Part shown: positions 15,967 through 25,247 of the stretch, piece after piece
Layout: the number at the start of each line of letters is the position of its first letter
Numbering within the stretch: position 1 is the stretch's first letter
Translations under genes and position numbers: made by a program
From: Nesterenkonia sedimenti
Lineage (GTDB): Bacteria > Actinomycetota > Actinomycetes > Actinomycetales > Micrococcaceae
Length of the DNA: 64,000 nt
NCBI RefSeq assembly: GCF_012641515.1
Contig: NZ_JABAHY010000004.1
Location: 145,989 to 209,988, forward strand
Direction of reading: 5' to 3'
Notes under the pieces: model-generated
Told to the model about the DNA's origin: nothing
Database searches by the model: none
What the model saw: only the letters and a program-made list of their open reading frames with translations

Positions 15967-17198
15967 GAGGTGGCCTCCTGGGGGATGGTCTTGAGGGCGG
16001 CGGAGCTGGGGTCCGCCAGGGAGCTCAGCAGCGTGACCCGGGGGATAACCCCCAGCAGCCGGCCGTCGTCGTCGACCACGGCCAAACCGGCGGCATGTTC
16101 AGCGGCTGCATTGAGCAGCTCTGCCAGCACGGTGGTGGAGCTGGTGGTCGGCATCGGACGGATGAGCCCCTCCAAAGTGTCCTGACCTGAGGCCACACCC
16201 TCAGCGGCGTCGGTCTCATAGACCACACCCAGAAGGTGCTTTGCCTGATCGACTACACAGAGGGCAGTGGTCTGGTTCTCACGCATCAGTCGGTGGGCAG
16301 CGCGGGGGCCCTGCTCGGCGCCCAGCAGTGCCACCGGCGGCTCTTTGACATCCCCGGCAGTCAGCACCCGGGTGCGGTCCACATCCTGGATGAACTGCGC
16401 GACATAGTCATTGGCGGGATCATTGAGGATCTGCTCGGTGGTTCCGTTCTGCACGATGCGGCCATCGCGCATCACCGCGATCCGGTTGCCCAGACGCATC
16501 GCCTCATTGAGGTCGTGGGTGATGAAAACAATCGTCTTGCCCAACTCCTGCTGCAGCTCCAGCAACTGGTCCTGCATCTCCTTACGGATCAGCGGATCCA
16601 GGGCGGAGAAGGCCTCATCCATGAGCATCAGCTCAGTCTCGGCTGCCAGGGCGCGGGCCAAGCCCACACGCTGGCGCATACCGCCGGAGAGCTCATGGGG
16701 ATAGTAGTACTCATAGCCCTTCAGGCCCACCAGCTCCAGGGACTCCTTGGCCTTCTTCTCCCGGTCACTGCGATTGACCCCACGAGTCTCCAGGGCATAG
16801 GCGGCGTTCTGGCCCACTGTGCGGTGCGGCAGCAGGGCGAAATGCTGGAAGACCATCGAAATCTTCTCCCGCCGGATCTGGCGCAGTCGTTTGGCGTTGA
16901 CCGTGGTGATGTCCTGGCCGAAGATCTCCACTGTCCCCTCAGTGGGCGGCTGAATTCCGTTCAGCGTACGGATCAGCGTGGATTTGCCGGAGCCGGAGAG
17001 GCCCATGACCACGAAGATTTCACCGCGGGCGACTTCAAAACTGGCATCAATAACAGCCGCAGTTCCTAGGGATTTCACCTCATCTCGGGTGGCCCCTGCT
17101 TTGAGTTTACGAACTACGGTCTCGGGCCGTTTGCCGAATGCCTTATAGACATTGCGCACACTGACCGCGGATTGTGAATTATTCGAATTGTCAGGCAA
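15963..17198 (-). CDS. opuAA: Glycine betaine/proline-type ABC importer, ATPase with CBS domains
   Basis: The product has about 411 residues if it starts at the TTG at 17198, chosen because GAGGAG lies 9 bases before it; a TTG at 17243 is in frame upstream. Walker A is GLSGSGKST, the signature is LSGGMRQRVGLARAL, and Walker B is LMLMDEAFSALDP. About 120 C-terminal residues form two CBS domains, which in OpuA sense ionic strength and gate transport. It is the first gene of the operon and is divergent from the RamB-like regulator. Confidence 0.9.
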   Translation of the reverse strand: MPDNSNNSQSAVSVRNVYKAFGKRPETVVRKLKAGATRDEVKSLGTAAVIDASFEVARGEIFVVMGLSGSGKSTLIRTLNGIQPPTEGTVEIFGQDITTVNAKRLRQIRREKISMVFQHFALLPHRTVGQNAAYALETRGVNRSDREKKAKESLELVGLKGYEYYYPHELSGGMRQRVGLARALAAETELMLMDEAFSALDPLIRKEMQDQLLELQQELGKTIVFITHDLNEAMRLGNRIAVMRDGRIVQNGTTEQILNDPANDYVAQFIQDVDRTRVLTAGDVKEPPVALLGAEQGPRAAHRLMRENQTTALCVVDQAKHLLGVVYETDAAEGVASGQDTLEGLIRPMPTTSSTTVLAELLNAAAEHAAGLAVVDDDGRLLGVIPRVTLLSSLADPSSAALKTIPQEATS

Positions 17199-17305
17199 CC
17201 CTCTGAACTCCTCATGCGCGTGATTGAGCTCCAAAACTATCAAACTTGAGTGACATCACTTGGGGCCTGTGGTAGCAGGTGCGACCTATGCCACATTTTT
17301 GGCTT

Positions 17306-17311
17306 TAGACT
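17306..17311 (+). promoter_or_regulatory. -10 box of the RamB-like regulator gene
   Basis: TAGACT ends 6 bases before the ATG at 17318, with no ribosome site, so transcription probably starts at the start codon. Confidence 0.45.
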
Positions 17312-17317
17312 GGGGCA

Positions 17318-18775
17318 ATGCGTGCAATGGAGCAGGCCGCAGAGGACCCCCTGGATCTCATCGCCCTAGGCCGGCGGGTCCGGCATCTGCGGAAGAAACA
17401 GGGGAAGACCCTCGATGATCTGGCTGCCGAGCTGGGCACTGCCCCCTCACAGCTTTCCCTGCTGGAAAACGGCAAACGTGAGCCCAAACTCTCCCAGCTC
17501 CAGCAGTTGGGCAGCATCTTCGGGGTGAGCCTTGATGACCTCTTCGGCGCAGAGCCCCCATCCAAGCGGGCTGCCTTAGAGATCGAGCTGGAGAAGACTC
17601 AGCGGGGTCCGCTCTATGCCGCCCTGGGACTGCCCACGGTGCGAATCTCCAACCGGCTGCCGATGGATGTCCTGGAATCATTGGTGGCCTTGCAGCGTGA
17701 ACTCAAACGCCGACTCGAGGAACAGGCTGCCACCCCGGAGGAGGCTCGGCGGGCAAATACTGAGCTGCGCGAGGAGATGAAGTCCCGCAATAACTACTAC
17801 CCGGAGATAGAATCCGAGGCCGCCGCACTGCTGGAGGCAGTCGGTTATACCGGAGGTCCGCTGGGGCATCACATCGCCGCCCAGGTGGCCGAGCATCTCG
17901 GCTTCGCCATCCGGTTCGTGCCGAATCTGCCCAATTCCACGAGGTCAGTGACCGATCAGCGCAACCGGATCATCTACCTCACCCAGGGGAGGTCCCGGGA
18001 CTGGGATGCCCGCAGTGTGCTGTTACAAGCCCTGGGGCATCACGTGCTGGGACACCAGGAACCGGCCGATTATTCGGAGTTCCTCAAACAGCGGGTGGAC
18101 ACCAATTATTTTGCCGCCGCACTGCTGATGCCGGAACAGGCAGCAGTGGATTTTCTCAGCCGTGCCAAGGGTGCCAAAGAGCTGGCAATTGAGGATCTCC
18201 GCGATGCCTTCGCCGTCTCCTATGAATCTGCCGCCCACCGGTTCACAAATCTGGCCACAGAGCATCTGGGCATCACCTGTCATTTTCAGAAGGTCCACGA
18301 AACCGGGATCATCCACAAGGCCTATGAGAACGACGGCGTGAGCTTCCCGGCCGACCACTCCGGAGCCATTGAGGGCCAGACTGTCTGCCGACGCTGGACC
18401 TCCCGGGAGGTCTTCGACGTCGAGGACAAATTCCGATCCTTCAACCAGTACACCGACACTCCGGCCGGAACCTATTGGTGCACCGCCCGGACAGAGGGGC
18501 ATTCCTCGGGGATGTACTCGCTGTCCATCGGAGTGCCCTTTGAACACGCAAAATGGTTCCGCGGCAAGGACACCACCTCACGTTCGGTCTCACGCTGCCC
18601 CGATGACCTCACCTGCTGCCGGACACCACCGGAGGAACTGGCCCAGACTTGGGAAGGGCACGCCTGGCCGGCAGCCCGAGCCAATACCCACCTTCTGGCA
18701 GCAATGCCCGATGGCGCTTTCCCCGGTGTCGACACCACCGAGGTCTACCGGTTCCTGCAGCAGCACAGCGAGTAG
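17318..18775 (+). CDS. ramB: RamB/ScfR-family transcription regulator
   Basis: A 485-residue regulator. An Xre-type helix-turn-helix (about residues 13-68, LDDLAAELGTAPSQLSLLENGKREP) is followed by an IrrE/M78-like region with LQALGHHVLGHQE (a metallopeptidase-like motif missing the catalytic Glu) and a cysteine-bearing C-terminal ScfR domain. This is the domain order of RamB of Corynebacterium glutamicum, which represses acetate genes including aceA and aceB. Its own gene lies 5 kb from aceA here, and the aceA palindrome has the RamB core. The start is probably leaderless. Specificity for short-chain acyl-CoA signals is inferred. Confidence 0.82.
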   Translation: MRAMEQAAEDPLDLIALGRRVRHLRKKQGKTLDDLAAELGTAPSQLSLLENGKREPKLSQLQQLGSIFGVSLDDLFGAEPPSKRAALEIELEKTQRGPLYAALGLPTVRISNRLPMDVLESLVALQRELKRRLEEQAATPEEARRANTELREEMKSRNNYYPEIESEAAALLEAVGYTGGPLGHHIAAQVAEHLGFAIRFVPNLPNSTRSVTDQRNRIIYLTQGRSRDWDARSVLLQALGHHVLGHQEPADYSEFLKQRVDTNYFAAALLMPEQAAVDFLSRAKGAKELAIEDLRDAFAVSYESAAHRFTNLATEHLGITCHFQKVHETGIIHKAYENDGVSFPADHSGAIEGQTVCRRWTSREVFDVEDKFRSFNQYTDTPAGTYWCTARTEGHSSGMYSLSIGVPFEHAKWFRGKDTTSRSVSRCPDDLTCCRTPPEELAQTWEGHAWPAARANTHLLAAMPDGAFPGVDTTEVYRFLQQHSE

Positions 18776-18796
18776 GGAACTCCCGGTCAGGCAGGT

Positions 18797-18807
18797 TTGT
18801 TGAACAA
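18797..18807. promoter_or_regulatory. GntR-type operator candidate upstream of pxpA
   Basis: TTGTTGAACAA, an imperfect TTGTNNNACAA palindrome of the FCD/FadR class, lies 62 bases before the pxpA GTG and overlaps a possible -35 region. Two more copies stand before the NRAMP-like gene. Confidence 0.6.
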
Positions 18808-18868
18808 TCCTGTGAACTGCGGCATGCTGGAGAAAAGTTCATCCATCCCGGCAGGAAGGATCCCCAAC

Positions 18869-19630
18869 GTGGCCGCAGCCATTGATCTCAACAGCGATGT
18901 CGGAGAGTCTTTCGGCAATTGGACACTGCCCGATGCACAGATGCTCGAGGTCGTCTCCAGTGCCAATATCGCCTGCGGCTTCCACGCCGGAGACCCCATC
19001 ACCATCCGCTCCACAGCGGCCACTGCTGCCGCAAACGGTGTGGCCATCGGGGCTCATATCGGCTACCGGGATCTGGCCGGATTCGGCCGCCGGTTCATCG
19101 ACTACGACCTCAATGAACTCTCCGCCGACATCCTCTACCAGCTCGGGGCACTCGAAGCCATGGCCCAGGCAGCTGGTTCAAAGATCAGTTACGTCAAACC
19201 CCATGGCGCCCTCTACAACACCATCGTGACCCACCAGGACCAGGCCAAGACGGTTATCGACACGATCGCCGAGTACAACCCCAAACTGCCGGTACTGCTG
19301 CTGCCCGGGGGCTACGCGCTGGAATACGCCCGCAGCCAGGGCCTACGCGGGGTGGCCGAGGCATTCGCCGACCGCGCCTATAACCCCGACGGCTCCCTGG
19401 TCTCCCGCCGGGAGGAGGGCGCAGTCCTGCATGACACCGACCAAGTCGTTGAAAACATGCTCCGGCTGGCCCAGGACGGTGTACTCATCGCCCGCGACGG
19501 CACCCGCATCGAGACCGAAGCCGAGAGCATCTGCACCCACGGCGACACCCAAGGATCCTTCCAGATGGCCCAGGCAGTCCGTGAGGCCCTGACCCAGGCC
19601 GGTATCGAGATTCGCAGCTTCGCAGCATGA
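18869..19630 (+). CDS. pxpA: 5-oxoprolinase subunit A (LamB/YcsF family)
   Basis: A 253-residue protein starting at the GTG at 18869, preceded by AGGAAGG; a TTG at 18797 is in frame but lies in the operator. IDLNSDVGESFG, SANIACGFHAGDP and VKPHGALYN are strong family signatures, and the length is normal. With PxpB and PxpC it forms the ATP-dependent prokaryotic 5-oxoprolinase, converting 5-oxoproline to glutamate. Its stop overlaps the next start by 4 bases (ATGA). Confidence 0.95.
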   Translation: MAAAIDLNSDVGESFGNWTLPDAQMLEVVSSANIACGFHAGDPITIRSTAATAAANGVAIGAHIGYRDLAGFGRRFIDYDLNELSADILYQLGALEAMAQAAGSKISYVKPHGALYNTIVTHQDQAKTVIDTIAEYNPKLPVLLLPGGYALEYARSQGLRGVAEAFADRAYNPDGSLVSRREEGAVLHDTDQVVENMLRLAQDGVLIARDGTRIETEAESICTHGDTQGSFQMAQAVREALTQAGIEIRSFAA

Positions 19631-21279
19631 TCACCGGCATCCGGCCCGCCGGGCGCCTCGGTCTGCTGCTGGAACTGGCCAGCCTCGACGACGTCCTCGC
19701 CCTTCACCAGTACCTCAAGGCCAACCCATTGGCTGGGCAGATCGATGCAGTGGCCGCAGCCCGCACCATCATGGTCACCTTCAGCCACCGTGACCATGTG
19801 CGCAGCGCCCGCCAGGAAGTCACCGCACTGACCGACCTCGAGTTCACCACCGGCGACAGCTCCTCGAAGACCATTGAAGTGGTCTACGACGGCGAGGACC
19901 TCGCCTCCCTGGCAGAGACCCTGCAGATGAGCACCGAGGCGCTTATCGCCTGGCACTCCGGTCAGAAATGGCGCGGGGCCTTCGGCGGATTCGCCCCCGG
20001 ATTCACCTACTGCACCCCCTTGGAGAGCGCACAGGCGATTCCCCGGCGCAGCTCCCCACGGACCCAAGTACCGGAGAAATCCGTGGCAGTGGCCGGTGAG
20101 TTCTCTGCCGTCTACCCCCGCGTCTCCCCGGGAGGCTGGCAGCTGATCGGCCGGACCTCGGCTCAGATGTGGGACCTCAGCCGCGAACACCCCGGTCTGG
20201 TAGCACCCGGCGACACGGTGGAATACGTTCCGGTCCCCGCCGAGAGACTGACCCTCAGTTCGGCCACCGAACACAGTGGGGGACCAGAGCCCGACGACGC
20301 CGCAGAAGCACAGCAGCCCCAGCCAGGCAGCAGCCCCGGACTCAGTGTTGAGCAGCCGGGGATGCAACTGCTCATCCAGGACCTAGGACGCCCCGGCTAC
20401 AGCGACCTCGGAGTCTCCCGGGCAGGAGTCGCCGATGAGGCTGCGGCTCGGCAGGCCAACCGACTGGTCGGCAATCCCGAAGATGCCGCCGTGCTCGAAG
20501 CCCTCCAGGGCGGAGCCGCACTGCGGGCAACAGGGACCCTGGTCATGGCGGCAACGGGTGCGGAGCTTCCACTGAGTGTCACAGCCGAGGAGGGCAGCAC
20601 CCGAAACCTGCAGATGCGCACACCCTTCGTGCTGACAGCAGGGGACCTCCTGCAGCTGGGCCAGGCGGACCGTGGGCTGCGCACTGTCCTCGCCATCCGC
20701 GGCGGAATCACCGGCCAGAGTGAACTGGGCAGTCTCAGCAGCGACACCATGTCCGGACTGGGACCGGCGGCACTGAGCCCAGGGAACACCATCACCGCCG
20801 GTAACGCTGCCGGCCGAAACCCGGTGGGGGAACCCGAGCCCAGCACTCTGGCATCACCGGATGAGACCGGTGCTCTGACCCTACGGTTCACCTATGGCCC
20901 CCGCGAGGACTGGTTCGAAGCCGCCGAGCAGCAGAGGCTGGCCACCCAGGCCTGGAAGGTCACCCAGCAGGCCAATCGCATCGGAATACGGCTGGAACCA
21001 GCGGTCACCGCAGAAGAAGGGGACCAGCCACGCCCCCTGCAGCGGGCCCGCAACGAGGAACTGCCCAGCGAAGGAGTAGCACGGGGCTCGCTGCAGATGC
21101 CCCCGCAAGGCAACCCCGTCCTCTTCCTCAACGATCACCCCGTAACCGGCGGATACCCCGTCATCGGGGTCATCATCCCCCAAGACCTCCCCGCCGCGGC
21201 CCAACTGCGCCCCGGTGAGACCCTCCGGCTGCGCCCGGTGGACCCCGATACGCTCACCCCACTGACCCTCGGAGACTGA
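19627..21279 (+). CDS. Fused 5-oxoprolinase subunits B and C
   Basis: A 550-residue fusion. Residues 1 to about 215 match PxpB/KipI (allophanate hydrolase subunit 1), with GLLLELASLDDVLALHQYL, AFGGFAPGFTYC and PGGWQLIGRT. From about 240 it matches PxpC/KipA (subunit 2), with LLIQDLGRPGYSDLGVSRAG, AIRGGI and FLNDHPVTGGYPVIG. In most bacteria these are two genes; fusions do occur. The same domain pair forms the carboxyltransferase part of urea carboxylase. It is translationally coupled to pxpA and lies 3 bases before the biotin carboxylase gene. Confidence 0.93.
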   Translation: MITGIRPAGRLGLLLELASLDDVLALHQYLKANPLAGQIDAVAAARTIMVTFSHRDHVRSARQEVTALTDLEFTTGDSSSKTIEVVYDGEDLASLAETLQMSTEALIAWHSGQKWRGAFGGFAPGFTYCTPLESAQAIPRRSSPRTQVPEKSVAVAGEFSAVYPRVSPGGWQLIGRTSAQMWDLSREHPGLVAPGDTVEYVPVPAERLTLSSATEHSGGPEPDDAAEAQQPQPGSSPGLSVEQPGMQLLIQDLGRPGYSDLGVSRAGVADEAAARQANRLVGNPEDAAVLEALQGGAALRATGTLVMAATGAELPLSVTAEEGSTRNLQMRTPFVLTAGDLLQLGQADRGLRTVLAIRGGITGQSELGSLSSDTMSGLGPAALSPGNTITAGNAAGRNPVGEPEPSTLASPDETGALTLRFTYGPREDWFEAAEQQRLATQAWKVTQQANRIGIRLEPAVTAEEGDQPRPLQRARNEELPSEGVARGSLQMPPQGNPVLFLNDHPVTGGYPVIGVIIPQDLPAAAQLRPGETLRLRPVDPDTLTPLTLGD

Positions 21280-21282
21280 CCC

Positions 21283-23037
21283 ATGAAGAAGATCCTCATC
21301 GCCAACCGCGGGGAGATCGCCGTCCGTGTGATCCGCAGTGCCCGTGAGGCCGGATACAGCACGGTAGCCGCCTATGCCGATCAGGACGCAGATGCCCTGC
21401 ATGTCCAGCTGGCCGATGAAGCAGTGGGCCTGACCGGCAGCAGCGCCGCGGATACCTACCTCAACAGTCAGGCCCTGCTGAAGGCCGCCGAGCAGACCCA
21501 AGCCGATGCGATCCACCCTGGCTACGGATTCCTCTCCGAGAACGCCGGTTTCGCCCAGGAGGTCAAAGACGCCGGGCTGACCTGGATCGGCCCGAAGCCC
21601 GAGACGATCCGCCGCCTCGGCAATAAAGTCACAGCCCGTGAGATCGCCGTGGCCGTCGGTGCGCCTCTGGTCCCCGGCACCGACGCCCCGGTGGCCAACG
21701 CCGAGGAGGTCCGCAGCTTCGCCGAAGAGCATGGCCTGCCCGTTGCGGTCAAAGCCGCCCATGGCGGAGGCGGCCGCGGCATGCGTGTCATCCGCGAACT
21801 CGATCAGATCGAATCAGGATTCCAAGCCGCCGTCCGGGAGGCCGAGGCGGCCTTCGGAGCCGGTGAATGCTTCGTGGAACGCTTCCTGGACAGGCCCCGG
21901 CATATTGAGGCGCAGGTCATCGCAGACACCCACGGCAATGTCGTCGTCGTGGGTACTCGAGACTGCTCCCTGCAGCGGCGCAACCAGAAGCTGGTCGAAG
22001 AAGCCCCGGCGCCCTTCCTCACCGATGAGCAGCGACGCAGGGTCCACGATTCGGCCCGCGCCATCTGTGCTGAGGCCGGCTATATCGGCGCCGGGACCGT
22101 GGAATACCTGCTCAGCCCCGATGGTGTGCTCAGCTTCCTCGAGGTCAACACCCGGCTGCAGGTCGAACACCCCGTCACCGAAGAGACCACTGGGGTGGAC
22201 CTCGTGGCAGAACAGCTGCGCATCGCCGAAGGTCAGCCGCTGAGCATCACCGAAGATCCCCAGCCGCGAGGTCACGCAATCGAATTCCGCATCAACGCAG
22301 AGGACCCCGCACTGGGCTTCATCCCCACCCCCGGCCCGGTGGAGATTTTCACGCCACCCACAGGCCCCGGAGTGCGGGTGGACACCGGAGTCCACAGCGG
22401 CGGAGAGGTCTCCGGTGCCTTTGACTCCATGTTCGCCAAGATCATCATCAGCGCCCCGGATCGGGCCACCGCCCTCAGGCGGGCTGAGCTCGCATTGGCC
22501 GAAACCCGGATCCAAGGGCTTCCGACTGTGCTGCCCTTCCACCGCGAGGTCCTGAAGGCTGCCGATTTCCGGGCCGAGAACGAGACCGGGGCACAGGCGG
22601 CAGAAAACTTCGCTGTGTACACCCGGTGGATCGAGACCGACTTCGCCGCCGACCTCGAGGAATCCGAATACCTCGCCTCTGCAGTCCGCCACCGGGAGCA
22701 GTCCATGCATAGGCTCACCCTTGAAGTGGACGGTAAACCCGTGGCCCTCGGGATCCCCGCTGCCCTGGCAGCAGTCCTAGGATCCCCCGGTGAAGCCGGA
22801 CTGCCCGAAACCCGGACACAGGAGGAGGGCGCGGTGACCGCCGAGTTCGCCGGAACTCTGGTCCGCTGGGAAGCCGAGGACGGAGCCGAGGTCTCAGCGG
22901 GCGACCCCCTGGTGGTAGTCGAGGCGATGAAGATGGAATCCACTATCAGCGCCCCGGCCGGCGGAACCTTCAGCCGTTCCGCCCTGGAACCGGGGGAGGG
23001 GATCTCAGCCGGCCAGCAACTGGGCCGGATCAGCTGA
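21283..23037 (+). CDS. Biotin carboxylase fused to biotin carboxyl carrier domain
   Basis: A 584-residue protein. The N-terminal half is an ATP-grasp biotin carboxylase ([53 protein letters not shown]), ending near 445. The C-terminal 75 residues are a biotinyl domain with EAMKME, the lysine near residue 549 being the biotin site. It resembles the alpha subunit of acyl-CoA carboxylases but has no carboxyltransferase beside it; the fused PxpB-PxpC next to it carries the domains that do this job in urea carboxylase. Either it supports 5-oxoproline use or it serves a carboxylation not yet known. Confidence 0.92.
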   Translation: MKKILIANRGEIAVRVIRSAREAGYSTVAAYADQDADALHVQLADEAVGLTGSSAADTYLNSQALLKAAEQTQADAIHPGYGFLSENAGFAQEVKDAGLTWIGPKPETIRRLGNKVTAREIAVAVGAPLVPGTDAPVANAEEVRSFAEEHGLPVAVKAAHGGGGRGMRVIRELDQIESGFQAAVREAEAAFGAGECFVERFLDRPRHIEAQVIADTHGNVVVVGTRDCSLQRRNQKLVEEAPAPFLTDEQRRRVHDSARAICAEAGYIGAGTVEYLLSPDGVLSFLEVNTRLQVEHPVTEETTGVDLVAEQLRIAEGQPLSITEDPQPRGHAIEFRINAEDPALGFIPTPGPVEIFTPPTGPGVRVDTGVHSGGEVSGAFDSMFAKIIISAPDRATALRRAELALAETRIQGLPTVLPFHREVLKAADFRAENETGAQAAENFAVYTRWIETDFAADLEESEYLASAVRHREQSMHRLTLEVDGKPVALGIPAALAAVLGSPGEAGLPETRTQEEGAVTAEFAGTLVRWEAEDGAEVSAGDPLVVVEAMKMESTISAPAGGTFSRSALEPGEGISAGQQLGRIS

Positions 23038-23066
23038 ACGGGCAGATCAACACCCCGGTCATCGAC

Positions 23067-23072
23067 TAGATT
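23067..23072 (+). promoter_or_regulatory. -10 box of the GntR regulator gene
   Basis: TAGATT lies 8 bases before the ATG at 23081; no ribosome site is present. Confidence 0.4.
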
Positions 23073-23080
23073 GGGTTGCT

Positions 23081-23815
23081 ATGGTCAGCCGCCCACTCCA
23101 ACGCCTCCGGGAACCACAACATGACGAGACCGCCTCCCCGGCGGATATCTGGGATCAGCTGCTGACCCCCTTGGAGGCCGCTGACCACGCCTCTGTGCCC
23201 GACCGGGTGGCCACCGTGCTGCGCAATGCCATCTCGGCCGGTCAGGTCCTGCCCGGAACAAAACTCCCCGAGGTCAAGATCACCGACAGGCTCGGGGTCT
23301 CCCGGCATACTCTGCGCAGTGCCTTCCAACTGCTGGCAGCCGATGGGCTGGTCGAACGCCGGCCCAATCGAGGGGTCTTCGTGCATGAGCCCACTGAGGA
23401 GGATATCCGGGAGATCTACCGCATCCGGCGCATCCTCGAAACCGGTGCGGTCAGGGCCGCGGTCTTCAGCTCAGAGGCCATTGAGGAACTCCGGGGGATC
23501 ACCGCCCGGGCCGAGCGCTCCCGGGCTGCTGAGGATATCGCTGCGATGGCTCAGGCCAACCAGGAGTTCCACCAGTGCATTGTCGCCCAGGCCCGCAGCA
23601 GCATGCTCGATGAGCTGATGTCCAAAGTCCTGGCCCGGATGCGCTTGGTCTTCGCGGGTATGCGCAGCTACCCGGACTTCCACTCCGGCTATGTCACCGG
23701 CAATGTGCAGCTGGCCGAACTGCTGGCCCAGCAGAAGCGGCAGGAGGCGGAGGATCACCTCATCAATTACCTCCTGGAGGCCGAGCAGGACCTCCTGCGA
23801 CATCTGACTCTCTGA
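23081..23815 (+). CDS. GntR-family regulator, FCD (FadR) type
   Basis: A 244-residue regulator with a winged helix (about residues 45-110: LRNAISAGQVLPGTKLPEVKI, LGVSRHTLRSAFQLL, GLVERRPNRGVFV) and an all-helical FCD ligand-binding domain. It lies inside the 5-oxoproline locus between the biotin carboxylase and the permease gene. FCD regulators bind TTGTNNNACAA-type sites; three such sites lie before pxpA and the permease. It therefore probably represses the locus until a carboxylic acid, perhaps 5-oxoproline, binds (inference). The start seems leaderless. Confidence 0.88.
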   Translation: MVSRPLQRLREPQHDETASPADIWDQLLTPLEAADHASVPDRVATVLRNAISAGQVLPGTKLPEVKITDRLGVSRHTLRSAFQLLAADGLVERRPNRGVFVHEPTEEDIREIYRIRRILETGAVRAAVFSSEAIEELRGITARAERSRAAEDIAAMAQANQEFHQCIVAQARSSMLDELMSKVLARMRLVFAGMRSYPDFHSGYVTGNVQLAELLAQQKRQEAEDHLINYLLEAEQDLLRHLTL

Positions 23816-23852
23816 GCCCTGCGGTTTGTGAATTCTCTGTAACAGTCGCCGT

Positions 23853-23863
23853 TTGTTGCACAA
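23853..23863. promoter_or_regulatory. GntR-type operator candidate 1 upstream of the NRAMP-like gene
   Basis: TTGTTGCACAA fits TTGTNNNACAA. It lies 24 bases (centre to centre) from the next copy, just before the predicted -35 box. Confidence 0.6.
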
Positions 23864-23867
23864 TCTC

Positions 23868-23897
23868 TTGAGTCGATTGTTCAACAACCCGTAGGCT
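23868..23897 (+). promoter_or_regulatory. Promoter of the NRAMP-like operon
   Basis: TTGAGT (23868-23873) and TAGGCT (23892-23897) are 18 bases apart. An operator copy fills the spacer, so binding would block RNA polymerase. Confidence 0.5.
23877..23887. promoter_or_regulatory. GntR-type operator candidate 2 upstream of the NRAMP-like gene
   Basis: TTGTTCAACAA fits TTGTNNNACAA and lies between the -35 and -10 boxes. Confidence 0.65.
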
Positions 23898-23945
23898 ACG
23901 TCACATCATCACTCGCTACGAGACCCTGAGAACCAGGAGCGCACT

Positions 23946-25244
23946 GTGACAGAAGAACATACCGCCGGCAGCACAGAGACCCAGGCGGATGCCAAGCCCT
24001 CAGGGCCCACCTTCATCGCCACCCGCCGGACCGCGATGCTCGGAGCCATGTTCCTCATGGCGGTCTCCGCCGTCGGTCCCGGGTTCATCACCCAGACCTC
24101 CGAGTTCACCATGCAGCTGGGGGCAGCCTTCGCCGCAGCCATCCTGATCTCGGTCATCGTCGATATCGCCATCCAGATGAATGTCTGGCGCACCCTCGGA
24201 GTCTCCGGCCTCTACGCCCAGGAGCTGGGCAATAAGATCCTCCCCGGGCTCGGCTGGGCCCTGGCGGCACTGATCTTCTTCGGCGGCATCGTCTTCAACG
24301 TCGGAAATATCGCCGGCGCCGGTATGGGCATGAACGCCATGCTCGATATCGACCCACAGTGGGGTGGGGTCATCTCAGTGGCCATCGCCATCGCGATCTT
24401 CCTGTCCAAGAAGGCCGGGGTCGCCCTGGACCGCATTGTGGTCGGCTGCGGTGCAGTGCTCATCCTGCTGATGACCTATATGGCCATTGCCACCTCCCCG
24501 CCAGTGGGGGAGGCGGCCGTGCAGACCTTCGTGCCCACCCTGCCCCAGGGCGAGGATCTGGGGACCTTCTTCTTCGTGACCACCACCCTGATCGGCGGCA
24601 CTGTCGGCGGCTACATCACCTACGCCGGAGCACACCGCGTCATCGCCTCAGGGCACACCGGTCCGGAGAACGCCAAGACCATCGCCCGGACCTCGGTGAT
24701 GGGCATCATCGTCGCCAGCGTCATCCGCTACCTGCTGTTCCTGGCCATCCTCGGTGTGGTCACCACCTACTCGGTCACCCAGATCCAGGAGACCGGCCAG
24801 GAGAACGTGGCAGCCTCAGCCTTCCTGCTGGTCCTGGGCGAATGGGGACTGCGGGTCTTCGGCATCGCCTTCTGGGTCGCGGCAATCACCTCCATCCTCG
24901 GAGCTACCTACACCTCGGTCTCCTTCATCACCACCCAGAAGACCTCCCCACGGGTCAGGGCCTGGCTCTTCGTCGGATTCCTGGTGCTGACCTGCACTGT
25001 CTTCCTGGTCCTCGGCCAGGCGCCGGCGACCCTGCTGATCATGGCCGGTGCCTTCAACGGAGCAGTGCTGCCTCTGGGCTTCGCGGTGATCCTGATCGCC
25101 GCCTGGTTCAAACGCGGAAGCCTCCTGGGCGGATACAACTACCCCAAATGGCTGCTGGTGGCCGGAACCCTGGTCTGGCTGCTAACCATCTACATGGGAA
25201 TCAACTCGCTGACCGGTATCGCTGAACTCTGGCAGGAAGGCTAA
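23946..25244 (+). CDS. NRAMP-related permease, YcsG-like
   Basis: A 432-residue protein with about 11 membrane helices, related to NRAMP metal transporters (FNVGNIAGAGMGMNAMLDI, TYAGAHRVIASG). Helix 1 reads GPGFITQTSEF, lacking the DPGN metal-binding motif of true NRAMPs. In Bacillus subtilis the NRAMP-like gene ycsG stands beside ycsF (pxpA), ycsI and kipI-kipA, matching this locus. It may carry 5-oxoproline or another solute rather than metal ions (inference). The GTG start at 23946 follows CAGGAG. Confidence 0.85.
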   Translation: MTEEHTAGSTETQADAKPSGPTFIATRRTAMLGAMFLMAVSAVGPGFITQTSEFTMQLGAAFAAAILISVIVDIAIQMNVWRTLGVSGLYAQELGNKILPGLGWALAALIFFGGIVFNVGNIAGAGMGMNAMLDIDPQWGGVISVAIAIAIFLSKKAGVALDRIVVGCGAVLILLMTYMAIATSPPVGEAAVQTFVPTLPQGEDLGTFFFVTTTLIGGTVGGYITYAGAHRVIASGHTGPENAKTIARTSVMGIIVASVIRYLLFLAILGVVTTYSVTQIQETGQENVAASAFLLVLGEWGLRVFGIAFWVAAITSILGATYTSVSFITTQKTSPRVRAWLFVGFLVLTCTVFLVLGQAPATLLIMAGAFNGAVLPLGFAVILIAAWFKRGSLLGGYNYPKWLLVAGTLVWLLTIYMGINSLTGIAELWQEG

Positions 25245-25247
25245 GAA

